Positions 34,443 through 42,634 of a DNA stretch of 64,000 nt are shown in pieces. Numbering within the stretch: position 1 is the first letter of the stretch; each line of letters opens with the position of its first letter. The position numbers and the translations under genes were made by a program. The notes beneath the pieces are model-generated. The model did not search any database. It was not told the origin of the DNA and saw only the letters and a list, made by a program, of their open reading frames with translations. The DNA comes from Limnochorda sp. L945t (GTDB lineage: Bacteria; Bacillota; Limnochordia; Limnochordales; Geochordaceae). Location of the stretch: assembly GCF_035593305.1 (NCBI RefSeq), contig NZ_CP141615.1, positions 124,001-188,000 of the forward strand, given 5' to 3'.

Positions 34443-35495
34443 TCAGAAGGCGATCTCCCGGTTCCAGCGGTCGACCCACTGCTCCCGCGCCTGCAGGAGA
34501 TAGTTGGGGTCCAGGAAGATGAGCTTCTCGATGTTGTCCTGGCCGTAGGTGAGCAGCTTGGCCTTGTCCGGCGGCAGCTCCACCTTGCGGTTGACCGGGG
34601 AGTCGACCAGATCCAAGGCCTCCGCCTTCTGGACCTGCTCGCTCAGAAGGAAGTCTACGTACCGGTAGGCCGCGTCGAGGTTGCGAGTGCCCTTGACGAT
34701 GCCCAGCACGTTGACGAACCCCACGCTACCCTCTTTGGGAGCCACCCAGCGCAGGGGGAGCCCGGTCTCCAGCAGCTGGCCCCAGGCGATGCGCAGCACG
34801 GGTGCGGCCCACACCTCCCCCTGTTGGAAGAGCGTGACCAGCTGGGAGGAGCGGTTGTAAAACGTGACGACGTTATCGCGCAGGGCCTTGAGGCGGGCGA
34901 AGCCGACGTCGACGTCCTTCTCGGAGCCGCCCCAGGCCCGGCTCGCCATGACCACCGTCGCCGGGCCCTGGGTCGTGGTGATGTCCGGCAGGCTGATGTG
35001 ACCCGCCAGATCGTCGCGCCACAGATCCTTCCACGACGTGATGGGCGTCTTGATCTTGTCCGTGCGGTAGACGATCCCGTAGTCCTGTACGGTGTAGCCC
35101 ACGGCGTAGTGGCCGCCGACGGGATCTTTGGCCCAGTCGTAAATCTGGTCGTAGTTGGACAGGCGGGAGACGTCGATGGGCTGCAACAAACCCTCCTTGA
35201 CGGCCCGGGCGGCGAAGTCGTCGGTCAGGTGCACCACGTCGACGTTGGGGTTGCCCTTGCGTACCATGAGCTTGGTGAACCGGTCCGAGTTGTTGCCGAG
35301 TTCGTACGAGATCCGGACGCCGGTCGCTTTCTCGAACGGCTGGGTGATGTTCTTGTTAATGAGATCAAGATTGAATCCCCACGTGGAGACGGCCAGACTG
35401 CCCGCCCCCCATGCCGAGAAGGAAACGAGCGACATCCCCAGCGCCAGGGCTCCGGCCAGCGGCCACCGCAACCGGCGCAGCCCCTTGTTTTGCAC
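34443..35495 (-). CDS. ABC transporter substrate-binding protein, PotD-like
   Basis: An extracytoplasmic receptor of 350 residues in the spermidine/putrescine-type group. GTG 35495 was chosen because AGGTGG lies eight bases upstream and a signal peptide follows at once (RRLRWPLAGALALGMSLVSF). The mature chain shows LAVSTWGFNLDLINKNITQP, NVDVVHLTDDFAARAVKEG and the PotD-like TSWKDLWRDDLAGHISLPD. It leads the transport genes of an operon that also makes nucleoside phosphorylase and adenine deaminase, so the ligand may be a purine nucleoside or base rather than a polyamine. That is inference from neighbours. Confidence 0.88.
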   Translation of the reverse strand: MQNKGLRRLRWPLAGALALGMSLVSFSAWGAGSLAVSTWGFNLDLINKNITQPFEKATGVRISYELGNNSDRFTKLMVRKGNPNVDVVHLTDDFAARAVKEGLLQPIDVSRLSNYDQIYDWAKDPVGGHYAVGYTVQDYGIVYRTDKIKTPITSWKDLWRDDLAGHISLPDITTTQGPATVVMASRAWGGSEKDVDVGFARLKALRDNVVTFYNRSSQLVTLFQQGEVWAAPVLRIAWGQLLETGLPLRWVAPKEGSVGFVNVLGIVKGTRNLDAAYRYVDFLLSEQVQKAEALDLVDSPVNRKVELPPDKAKLLTYGQDNIEKLIFLDPNYLLQAREQWVDRWNREIAF

Positions 35496-35588
35496 GCAGG
35501 GCACCACCTTTCGGGGGTCTTGGAACAGCGAGCCGGTATGAGGCATCCGACCCCAGGCGGCCCCCACCGGCCCGTCCACCTTGGGCAT

Positions 35589-35617
35589 GTTATCGCATGA
35601 GAGCATGCGTTCGTCAA
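35589..35617 (-). promoter_or_regulatory. Sigma-A-type promoter of the Pot/purine operon
   Basis: On the minus strand, TTGACG (35617-35612) is followed by exactly 17 bases and GATAAC (35594-35589), a good match to TTGACA-N17-TATAAT. It lies about 95 bases before the binding-protein start; the -35 box overlaps the last codons of the WYL regulator gene. An inverted repeat fills the spacer. Confidence 0.65.
35594..35609. promoter_or_regulatory. Inverted repeat within the promoter spacer, candidate operator
   Basis: CGCATG, spacer AGAG, CATGCG: a perfect 6-bp inverted repeat between the -35 and -10 boxes of the promoter above. A protein bound here would block RNA polymerase. The adjacent WYL regulator is the obvious candidate, but this is inference. 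Confidence 0.5.
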
Positions 35618-36627
35618 GGAGAAGGGGGCGTGGACGAGGTGTCACCCCCTCCTGCACCGGCAGGGGCCTCGTGAACCTCGAGCAGCCCGCGAGCCAGCAT
35701 GGCCACGCGTTCTCGCAGCACCGGGGGCGACACGACCCGGGCCTGCCCGGCGTAGCCCACCACGATCTCCGCATACCAGTCGAGGTCGGAGACGGGAATG
35801 GTGAGGGTGGCCTTGAAGCTGCCGTCCGCCTGCCGCTCCAGACCCTCCCGGAAGAAGCGGTCGTCGACCACCCTGCGGCCGGCCTGGGGCGAGAAGTGCA
35901 CCTCGATCGGCAGGCGCTCCTCGGCACGCTGCTCGTAGTCGAACAGACCCCTGACCCAGGCCGCCAGGTCGAAGGTGCGCGGCAACGTATAGGAGCTCGT
36001 CAGGAGCTCCGCGCGGGTGACCCGGTCGAGCCGGAACGACCGCAAGCCCCCTCGCAGGTGGCAGTGCGCCGGAGCGTACCACCGCCCGCGTACGCACGCC
36101 AGTCCGTACAGGTCGACGGTCCGCTCGGTCGAGTGCCCGGTGGTGGGCACATGGTACCAGATGCGAAGCTGCCGGCGCTCCCTCAGGGCCCGGACGGCCG
36201 TGGCAAAAACCGTAGCGGGCACCTGGGCGTCGGGCAGCATCCGGCTCACGTCGACGCCGGCGCCCACGTCGACGACGTGGTCCCTCAGCTCCTGAGGGAG
36301 CGCCGCCTGGATGCGCAGCCACGCCCCCCGGGCGGCCTCCCGCATCGGGTGGTCCCGGGAACCGACGGCCTGGAGCGCCGTCCACAGGGCAATCGCTTCG
36401 TCGGGCGTCAGCGTGAGCGGCATGAGCCGGTAATCGGCGGGCAACTCGTAGCCCCCGCCTGCGCCCGCCTGGGAGATGAGCGGCAGCCCCCCTTGTCCGA
36501 GGGCATCCAGATCGCGATAGACCGTACGCTCGCTGATCTCGAAGGTGCGCGCGATCTCAGCGGCGGTAACCCGGCGCCGGGCGAGCAACAGAAGGGTAAT
36601 GGCCGCAAGGCGTTCCGTCCGGTTCAT
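35614..36627 (-). CDS. WYL-domain transcriptional regulator
   Basis: A 337-residue regulator with an N-terminal HTH_11/DeoR-like winged helix (VTAAEIARTFEISERTVYRD, about residues 19-38) and a C-terminal WYL domain. The wing is followed by GGYELPADYRLMPLTLTPDE, typical of YafY-like proteins. The WYL core shows RQLRIWYHVP, GRWYAPAHCH and RSFRLDRVT. WYL domains bind nucleotide- or nucleic-acid-like ligands in several studied proteins, which would suit control of the downstream purine operon. ATG 36627; the ribosome site is weak. The start overlaps the preceding small gene by 71 bases. Confidence 0.9.
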   Translation of the reverse strand: MNRTERLAAITLLLLARRRVTAAEIARTFEISERTVYRDLDALGQGGLPLISQAGAGGGYELPADYRLMPLTLTPDEAIALWTALQAVGSRDHPMREAARGAWLRIQAALPQELRDHVVDVGAGVDVSRMLPDAQVPATVFATAVRALRERRQLRIWYHVPTTGHSTERTVDLYGLACVRGRWYAPAHCHLRGGLRSFRLDRVTRAELLTSSYTLPRTFDLAAWVRGLFDYEQRAEERLPIEVHFSPQAGRRVVDDRFFREGLERQADGSFKATLTIPVSDLDWYAEIVVGYAGQARVVSPPVLRERVAMLARGLLEVHEAPAGAGGGDTSSTPPSP

Positions 36628-36913
36628 GGGGATCACCCAAAAGGGTGTTCGGGGGCAGGCGGTGCCTTTCCTCCTCCTCCGAGCCGCGGCGACCCTTCGC
36701 GCGAGGGCCGGCAAGCTTCGCCACGAGCCTCTGCAACCAGCGCGGTGGCCGGCGACGCCAGAGGCGCAGCACGTAGGTCAGGTAATCCCAGTCGGGGCGC
36801 CGGTATTCCCGGCTGAGCTCCCGCCCCTCCGGCAGGAGCAGAAGCGGGTGGACCTGTCGTTGCCCCGCACCGGCGGCCGCATCCAACCACGGGTGCCTGG
36901 GTGACTCCAGCAT
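36557..36913 (-). CDS. Small basic hypothetical protein
   Basis: A 118-residue open frame not recognised as any family. What supports it is a near-ideal start: AGGAGG six bases before ATG 36913. The protein is rich in Arg and Pro and has a central WDYLTYVLRLWRRRPPRWLQ stretch that may form an amphipathic helix. It has no signal peptide or membrane segment. Its last 24 codons overlap the start of the WYL regulator in another frame, so the real gene could be shorter, or a frameshift may have extended it. It could be the first gene of the regulator's transcript. Confidence 0.5.
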   Translation of the reverse strand: MLESPRHPWLDAAAGAGQRQVHPLLLLPEGRELSREYRRPDWDYLTYVLRLWRRRPPRWLQRLVAKLAGPRAKGRRGSEEEERHRLPPNTLLGDPHEPDGTPCGHYPSVARPAPGYRR

Positions 36914-37052
36914 ACGAACCCTCCTCGAGGTCGATCGCTGGGGTCACTGTCGCGCCGGCTCCCTGACAGCAGACTGTCAGGGAGCCGCATGGAGAGACCG
37001 GGTCACTTCACCGCCGTCATCCGGGGCGCTTCGGCCCCTCTTGCGCACGGCC

Positions 37053-38282
37053 TCAGCGCGCCGCCTCGCGACCGTGCTCGAAGAGGGGCAGGCGACGGGC
37101 GACCCAGTCGTAGGCCAGTATCCCGGCGCACACCATGCCCGCCATCACGAGCCACTCGATGGCCGACGGCACGTAGGGCAGCCAGGCCGCCTCCCGCATG
37201 GAGGTGAGGCCCGTATCCAGCCGGTGCAGCAACACGCCCGCGGCCGTGAAAGCTGCCGCGGCCACTCTCCACTCCTGGCCACCCGCACGCACTCCGGCGG
37301 CCAGCAGCAGGGCGAGCGGCAGGACGATGCCCATCACGAGCTCGGCCCAGGCAAGTGCCCCCTCGAGGCCCCAAGAGGTCCGCCACGGGCCCGTACCCCG
37401 CAGGCTCCAGTCCCCCAGGCGTACGGCCAGGTACAGGACCAGCACGCCCGTCAGGCCCCGGGCCAGGCCTGCCCGGATGGACTCGGCAACCGGCTGTCCG
37501 TACACCCGGTCGGCCACCCAGGCCAGCAGCTGTAGGACGGCCAGCCCTGCCGCCACCGACGAGACGAAGAAGATCAGGGGCAGCCAGGGGGTGTACCACA
37601 TCGGGCTCATGCGGCTCGGGGCGATGAGGAAGAGACTGCCGAGGCTGCTCTGGTGGAGCACGCAGAGGGTGGCGCCCGCTCCGGCGATGGGCGCGATGAA
37701 GTGCTGTACGATGCGGCCGGCGCGCTGCCACCCGAGCTTCTCGAAGGCCACCGGGCTGAACTCCAGGGCCAGCACCGTCGTGTACAGGATGACGCACCAG
37801 CACACCTCGAACAGCACCGAGTGGGGCTGCCACATCACGATGGGGTGCCAAATGCGGTGGGGCTGCCCGATGTCGACGAACAGTGAAGCGATGGCCGTTA
37901 GGTACCCGATGAACCCCGCCAGTACCGCCGGGCGTGCCAGCGACTCGTAGCCGTGGTGGCGGAAGACGTGTACCCACGCCGCCACGACGAACGCGCCCGC
38001 CGCCAGCGGGATGCCGGCCACGACCCCGAGGATCTTCCACAGACCCCACGGCCAGGCGTCGCTCAGGTGGGTCGCCGCGCCCAGCCCGTAGATCATGCGG
38101 TAGCCGGCGGCCACCAACGCGGCGGCCACCACCAGACCCATCGCCAGGCGGACCGGCCCGGCAGCCTGCAGGGACGGCCTGATGCTCTCGACGAGCCCCG
38201 CCCGCTCGGAGCCGGAGGCCGCCGGCACGGCCCCGAGGGCAGAGCCCGAAGAGTTGGCCGCGGGGCGCCAGTATGGCCTCAT
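37053..38282 (-). CDS. NrfD/HybB-like integral membrane quinone-reductase subunit
   Basis: A 409-residue membrane protein with about ten hydrophobic helices, of the NrfD/PsrC/HybB family that exchanges electrons with membrane quinones. Family segments include AWPWGLWKILGVVAGIPLAAG, typical of HybB-like proteins in its WGLWK motif, then IASLFVDIGQPHRIWHP and LGSLFLIAPSRMSPMWYTPW. The start overlaps the upstream iron-sulfur protein gene by 4 bases, so the two form a complex. No molybdopterin, hydrogenase or cytochrome catalytic subunit is encoded nearby, so its redox partner must lie outside this operon. Confidence 0.9.
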   Translation of the reverse strand: MRPYWRPAANSSGSALGAVPAASGSERAGLVESIRPSLQAAGPVRLAMGLVVAAALVAAGYRMIYGLGAATHLSDAWPWGLWKILGVVAGIPLAAGAFVVAAWVHVFRHHGYESLARPAVLAGFIGYLTAIASLFVDIGQPHRIWHPIVMWQPHSVLFEVCWCVILYTTVLALEFSPVAFEKLGWQRAGRIVQHFIAPIAGAGATLCVLHQSSLGSLFLIAPSRMSPMWYTPWLPLIFFVSSVAAGLAVLQLLAWVADRVYGQPVAESIRAGLARGLTGVLVLYLAVRLGDWSLRGTGPWRTSWGLEGALAWAELVMGIVLPLALLLAAGVRAGGQEWRVAAAAFTAAGVLLHRLDTGLTSMREAAWLPYVPSAIEWLVMAGMVCAGILAYDWVARRLPLFEHGREAAR

Positions 38283-39151
38283 GCGTGGTTACCTCCTCGC
38301 CCTTCGATGACGTGGGCCGCCGCCAGCAGTCCGGCGATGCCCACTGCGATGGCCGGGACCCTTTGCATCCAGGCCCGGGTCCTCTGCGGCGGCGGCGTGG
38401 TGCCCACCCGGGCGAAGCCGAGCTGCTCGAAGGGCACGTCCGTAATGAACAGCCACGACGTGCCGCCCGCCTCTTCGAGCCCGTAAATGTGCTGGACGTA
38501 GCGGTCGGGCTCGGAGGCGAGGCGGGCCCGCGCCTGCTCGACCAACTCGTCGCGCCGGCCGAACAGCGTCGCTCCCGTGGGACACGCCTCGGAGCAAGCC
38601 GGCTGCTTTCCTGCGGCGATCCGATCGGCGCAGAAGTCGCACTTGGCCACCAGGGGGAACGTCTGGTCCCACTGGTAGCGGGGCACCTGGAAGGGGCAGG
38701 CGATCATGCAGTAGCGACAGCCGATGCACTTGCCGGCGTCGTAGACCACGGGGCCTTCGGCCGTCTTGCGCAAGGCGCCGACGATGCAGGCATCGGCGCA
38801 GGAAGGCTGCAGGCAGTGGAAACACTCGGTGCGGACGAAGCGCGGCTCCTCGGACCCCTTGACGGCCACCTCCCGGACGGCCGTCCATCGCTCGCCGTCC
38901 AGTTGCTGGCCTTCAGGATCCCCCTTCCAGCCGTTTTCCTCCTGGCAGGCGAACACACAACTGCGGCATCCCACGCACTGGGTGATGTCCACCAGCATGG
39001 CCCAGGCCTGCCCGTCGACCACCGACGCTGCCCGGGCGGTACGCCCGGCGGCTCCCGTAGCGGCCCGGGCTGCCGCCGCGCCGGCCAGCGCCGCACCCCA
39101 CCGTAACAACCGGCGCCTGCCCACGACCCGCTCTGGTTGGGACACGGCCAT
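38279..39151 (-). CDS. HybA-like 4Fe-4S ferredoxin subunit with Tat signal
   Basis: A 290-residue electron-transfer protein with four 4Fe-4S cluster motifs. The cysteine groups are CVGCRSCVFAC, then CFHCLQPSCADAC, CIGCRYCMIAC and the spaced set beginning CDFC and ending CSEAC. The N-terminus has a twin-arginine signal (VVGRRRLLRWGAALAGAAAA), so it is exported folded. The C-terminus ends with one membrane helix (VPAIAVGIAGLLAAAHVI), as in HybA. ATG 39151 was chosen since GGGAGG lies 11 bases upstream. It should pass electrons between an external partner and the HybB-like subunit encoded next. Confidence 0.9.
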   Translation of the reverse strand: MAVSQPERVVGRRRLLRWGAALAGAAAARAATGAAGRTARAASVVDGQAWAMLVDITQCVGCRSCVFACQEENGWKGDPEGQQLDGERWTAVREVAVKGSEEPRFVRTECFHCLQPSCADACIVGALRKTAEGPVVYDAGKCIGCRYCMIACPFQVPRYQWDQTFPLVAKCDFCADRIAAGKQPACSEACPTGATLFGRRDELVEQARARLASEPDRYVQHIYGLEEAGGTSWLFITDVPFEQLGFARVGTTPPPQRTRAWMQRVPAIAVGIAGLLAAAHVIEGRGGNHA

Positions 39152-39317
39152 CACCTCGCAAGCCTCCCGTAATGTCGCCTGGCTCCAATGCAAGCCTAGG
39201 CGAAGTGGCTGGCGAGTAGCTGGCGTGCGCCTTGCTCACAGCGTGCCGCCACCTTGCACGCGTCTTGCACACTGTGAAAGCGTGCACAAAGTGGACCGGG
39301 GTGCAACGCACTCCAAA

Positions 39318-39345
39318 GGCGAGAAGCGGAGGGCGAGAAGCGGAG
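39318..39345. repeat. Tandem 14-bp repeat
   Basis: GGCGAGAAGCGGAG occurs twice in immediate succession (39318-39331, 39332-39345), directly abutting the hairpin at 39342-39372. This looks like a recent local duplication in the gap between the DJ-1-like gene and the HybA gene. Confidence 0.7.
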
Positions 39346-39372
39346 GAGGACGGCAGCGAGCCGTCCTCCTCC
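39342..39372. terminator. Hairpin downstream of the DJ-1/PfpI gene
   Basis: GGAGGAGGACGGC (39342-39354), loop AGCGA, GCCGTCCTCCTCC (39360-39372): a perfect 13-bp stem in the 290-base gap after the minus-strand DJ-1/PfpI gene and before HybA. It lacks a T-run. The rest of this gap holds TTGCAC-type repeats at about 39240-39300 that may belong to the HybA promoter. Confidence 0.6.
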
Positions 39373-39442
39373 TGACCGTGGCTGCGGCGTACCGGCTGGC
39401 CGCGGCCCTGTCGTGCCGGCGCCTGACAGGCTGCCTGCGATG

Positions 39443-40024
39443 TCAGGGCGCGATCCGGGTACCCAGCACCTCCAGGAAGCGAGCGATCCACTTCGGGTGG
39501 GCCGGCCAGGCCGGCGCCGTCACCAGGTTGCCGTCCACGTGGGCCTCGTCCACGGCCACCTCGACCCACCGTCCCCCTGCGCGGCGCACCTCAGGGCCGA
39601 CGGCCGGGTAGGCCGTGCACGACCGGCCCTCGAGCACCCCGGCGGCCGCCAGCACCTGGGGCCCGTGGCAGATCGCCGCGATCGGCTTGTGGGTCTCGGC
39701 GAAGTGCCGCACGATCGCCAGCACCCGCTGGTCGAGCCGGATGTACTCGGGCGCCCGGCCTCCCGGGATGACCAGCGCGTCGTACGCTTCGGGGCGGACG
39801 TCGTCGAACGTGGCGTTGAGGGCGAAGTTGTGACCCGGCTTTTCGCTGTACGTCTGGTCGCCTTCGAAGTCGTGGACGGCGGTCCGCACCTTCTCCCCGG
39901 CCTTCTTGCCCGGGCAGACGGCGTGAACGGTATGCCCCACCGCCTGCAGCGCCTGGAACGGCACCATCACCTCGTAATCCTCCACGAAGTCACCCACGAG
40001 CATCAGAATCTTGCGTACGGCCAC
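39443..40024 (-). CDS. DJ-1/PfpI family protein
   Basis: A 193-residue class I glutamine-amidotransferase-like protein of the DJ-1/PfpI group, whose members act as glyoxalases, deglycases, chaperones or peptidases. The nucleophile Cys119 is in [10 protein letters not shown] with His120 next to it, and the supporting Glu15 is in [11 protein letters not shown] 40024 has GGGGAGA eight bases upstream; longer open frame upstream is not supported. It overlaps the CoA-transferase gene by 22 bases. The particular activity cannot be assigned from sequence. Confidence 0.88.
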   Translation of the reverse strand: MAVRKILMLVGDFVEDYEVMVPFQALQAVGHTVHAVCPGKKAGEKVRTAVHDFEGDQTYSEKPGHNFALNATFDDVRPEAYDALVIPGGRAPEYIRLDQRVLAIVRHFAETHKPIAAICHGPQVLAAAGVLEGRSCTAYPAVGPEVRRAGGRWVEVAVDEAHVDGNLVTAPAWPAHPKWIARFLEVLGTRIAP

Positions 40025-41298
40025 GGCTCCGTTCTCCCCTTTCCGCGCAAAGCCGTCCGGACGATGCCGGCGGCCTCCATCGCCTCGATGCGCTGCTCCT
40101 CCATGCCCAGCACGTCTCGGAGCACCTCGGCCGTGTGCTCTCCCAACAGGGGCGGCGGCGCGCCCCGCCCGGCCGGCGTCCGGGAGAAATGCTGGAATGG
40201 GCTCGCCACCATGGGGAGTACCCCGGCCGCCGGGTGAGCGGCCTGCCACACCAGCCGGCGAGCCTGGGCCTGCGGGTCGGCGAACACCTCGCCGAGGTCG
40301 TAGACGGGCGAGACGGGTACCCTGGCGGCCTGCAGCCGCCGGATCCACTCCCCGCGCGGGCGGGCCCGGATCGCCTCGGCCAGGATGGCCACCAGCTCCT
40401 CCCGGTGCTCCACCCTCGCCGCGTTGGTGGCAAAGCGGGGGTCACGCGCGAGACCCGCGAGGCCGGCCGTGTCGGCAAACCGGCGAAACTGGTCGTCGTT
40501 GCCCACCGCCACGATGAGCCAGCCGTCGGCCGCCTCGAACGCCTGGTACGGCACCAGCTGCGCGTGGGCGTTACCCAGGCGGCGAGGGACTCGGCCCGTG
40601 ACGAGATAGCTCTGGGCGAGATTGGCCATGGCCATGACCCCGACGTCGAACAAGGAGAGGTCCAGGTGCTGGCCCAGGCCGCTCCGATCCCGCTCCCGCA
40701 GCGCGGCCAGCACGCCCACCGCTGCGGTCAACCCCGTCATGACGTCGATCCAGGCGACCCCGACCTTGGTCGGGGGCCCGTCCGGGCAGCCGGTGACGCT
40801 CATGATGCCGGTCATGCCCTGCAGGGCGATGTCGTAGCCAGGCTCCATGGCCCGGGGCCCGTCGTGGCCGAAGCCGGTGATGGAGACGTAGACGAGCCGG
40901 GGGTTGGCACCGGCGAGATGCTCGTAGTCGAGCCCGTAGCGGGCGAGGTCGCCGGTCTTGAAGTTCTCCACCAGGACGTCGGCCCGACCGGCGAGCGCTC
41001 GTACGACCTGGCGTCCCTCCTCGTGTTTGAGGTCGACGGCAAGGCTCTTCTTGCCCCGGTTGGCGGAGAGGAAGTAGGCGCTCTCGCCTCCTACGAACGG
41101 GGGGCCCCAGCCACGCGTCTCGTCCCCCCAAGGGGGCTCCACCTTCCACACCGTGGCTCCGAGGTCGGCTAGCACTTGGGTACAAAAGGGCCCGGCCAGG
41201 ACCCGCGAGAGGTCCAGGACCTTGATCCCCTGGAGTGGGACAGGGGCCCTCTCCGGGACGGCGCCCAGGGTGCCGGTGCTCTCCTCCTTTGAAAGCAT
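40003..41298 (-). CDS. Class III CoA-transferase (CaiB/BaiF family), probable glutarate CoA-transferase
   Basis: Moves CoA between carboxylic acids; 431 residues. The N-terminus [20 protein letters not shown] and [19 protein letters not shown] are family hallmarks. The catalytic Asp, about residue 156, is in [10 protein letters not shown]. The gene lies 14 bases after a glutaryl-CoA dehydrogenase gene on the same strand, the same pairing seen with the succinyl-CoA:glutarate CoA-transferase SUGCT, so activation of glutarate is the best guess. The N-terminal 20 residues may be trimmed if a later start is used. Confidence 0.88.
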   Translation of the reverse strand: MLSKEESTGTLGAVPERAPVPLQGIKVLDLSRVLAGPFCTQVLADLGATVWKVEPPWGDETRGWGPPFVGGESAYFLSANRGKKSLAVDLKHEEGRQVVRALAGRADVLVENFKTGDLARYGLDYEHLAGANPRLVYVSITGFGHDGPRAMEPGYDIALQGMTGIMSVTGCPDGPPTKVGVAWIDVMTGLTAAVGVLAALRERDRSGLGQHLDLSLFDVGVMAMANLAQSYLVTGRVPRRLGNAHAQLVPYQAFEAADGWLIVAVGNDDQFRRFADTAGLAGLARDPRFATNAARVEHREELVAILAEAIRARPRGEWIRRLQAARVPVSPVYDLGEVFADPQAQARRLVWQAAHPAAGVLPMVASPFQHFSRTPAGRGAPPPLLGEHTAEVLRDVLGMEEQRIEAMEAAGIVRTALRGKGRTEPWPYARF

Positions 41299-41312
41299 GG
41301 CCGCCTGGCCCC

Positions 41313-42473
41313 CTACTCGAGGGCTCCCAGGCCGGTGATCTCCCGACCCAGGATGAGGGTGTGGATGTCGTACGTGCCCTCGTACGTGTCCACGGTCTCC
41401 AGGTTGAGCATGTGACGGATGGCGTGGTACTCCAGGGTGATGCCGCTGGCCCCCAGGATCTCCCGGGCCGCTCGCGCCGCCTTCAGCGCCGCCCGGACGT
41501 TATGGCGCTTGGCCATGCTCACCTGCGCGAAGTGGAGGGCTCCCTCGTCCTTCAGCCGGCCCAGCCTCCATGCGAGCAGCAGCCCGGCCGTGTGATCGGT
41601 CAGCATGTCGGCGAGCTTGGCCTGCACCAGCTGGCGCCCGGCGATGGGGCGGCCGAAGGTGATCCGGCTGCGGGCGAACTCGACCGCTTCCTCGTAGACG
41701 GCCTCGAGCGCTCCCAGGGCGCCCCACGCGATGCCGTAGCGGGCCTGGGTCAGGCACGAAAGGGGGGCCCGCAACCCCTCGGCTCCGGGAAGCCTCGCCT
41801 CCTCGGGCACCCGCACTTCGTCGAGTACCAGCTCCGAGGTCACGGACGCCCTCAGGCTCATCTTGTGGGGCACCTCCCGGGCCGTGAAGCCGGGCGCGTC
41901 GGTCGGCACGAGAAAACCGCGCACCACGCCGCTTTCCTCTTCCCGTGCCCAGATGACGGCGACGTGCGCGATGGTGCCGTTGGTGATCCACATCTTCGTG
42001 CCCGACAGCACCCAGTCCCTTCCGTCCCGGCGGGCCCGGGTCTTCATCGCCCCGGGGTCGGATCCCCCCTCGGGCTCGGTCAGGCCGAAGCAGCCGATGA
42101 GCTGGCCGGAGGCCATCCGGGGCAGGTAGTGACGCTTTTGTGCCTCGGAACCGTACGCGAAGATGGGATACATGCAGAGTGCCCCCTGCACGCTCACGAA
42201 GCTCCGCAGGCCCGAGTCGATGCGCTCGAGTTCGTACATGACCAGACCGTAGGCGACGTTGTCGATGCCGGCGCAGCCGTACTGCTCCGGCAGATTGGCG
42301 CCGAGAAATCCCATCTCGCCGAACCGCGGGATCAGGTGGCGCGGGAAGGTCCCTGCCTCCCACCACTCGCGGACGTGGGGCAGGGCTTCGGACTCGAGGA
42401 GGCGGCGGGCTTCTTGCTGGATCTGGCGTTGCTCGGGCGTGAAGAGGTCGAGGGCGTGCAGGTAGTCCAGCAT
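41313..42473 (-). CDS. Acyl-CoA dehydrogenase, probable glutaryl-CoA dehydrogenase
   Basis: An FAD-dependent acyl-CoA dehydrogenase, 386 residues. The catalytic-base Glu, about residue 365, is in DTYEGTYDIHTLILGR, a context typical of glutaryl-CoA dehydrogenase. Other GCDH-like features are DSGLRSFVSVQGAL (with the Arg that contacts the glutaryl carboxylate), FGLTEPEGGSDPGAMKTRAR and ARYGIAWGALGALE. With the CoA-transferase it would turn glutarate into glutaryl-CoA and then crotonyl-CoA plus CO2. No electron-transfer flavoprotein gene is in the window. Confidence 0.9.
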   Translation of the reverse strand: MLDYLHALDLFTPEQRQIQQEARRLLESEALPHVREWWEAGTFPRHLIPRFGEMGFLGANLPEQYGCAGIDNVAYGLVMYELERIDSGLRSFVSVQGALCMYPIFAYGSEAQKRHYLPRMASGQLIGCFGLTEPEGGSDPGAMKTRARRDGRDWVLSGTKMWITNGTIAHVAVIWAREEESGVVRGFLVPTDAPGFTAREVPHKMSLRASVTSELVLDEVRVPEEARLPGAEGLRAPLSCLTQARYGIAWGALGALEAVYEEAVEFARSRITFGRPIAGRQLVQAKLADMLTDHTAGLLLAWRLGRLKDEGALHFAQVSMAKRHNVRAALKAARAAREILGASGITLEYHAIRHMLNLETVDTYEGTYDIHTLILGREITGLGALE

Positions 42474-42634
42474 GGGCGCCGAGTACCCCCTGTCGCGGCG
42501 GCCGGATCGGGCCGGCAGGCGGCTCTTGCTCTCTGCTGTACCGTTTTGCCCGGCACGAGGCAGACTCCTCCCGGCGGCGCTCGATGATATGATGAACGTC
42601 GCGGATCGAGCGCTGCGACGAGGGTGGACGAGCC

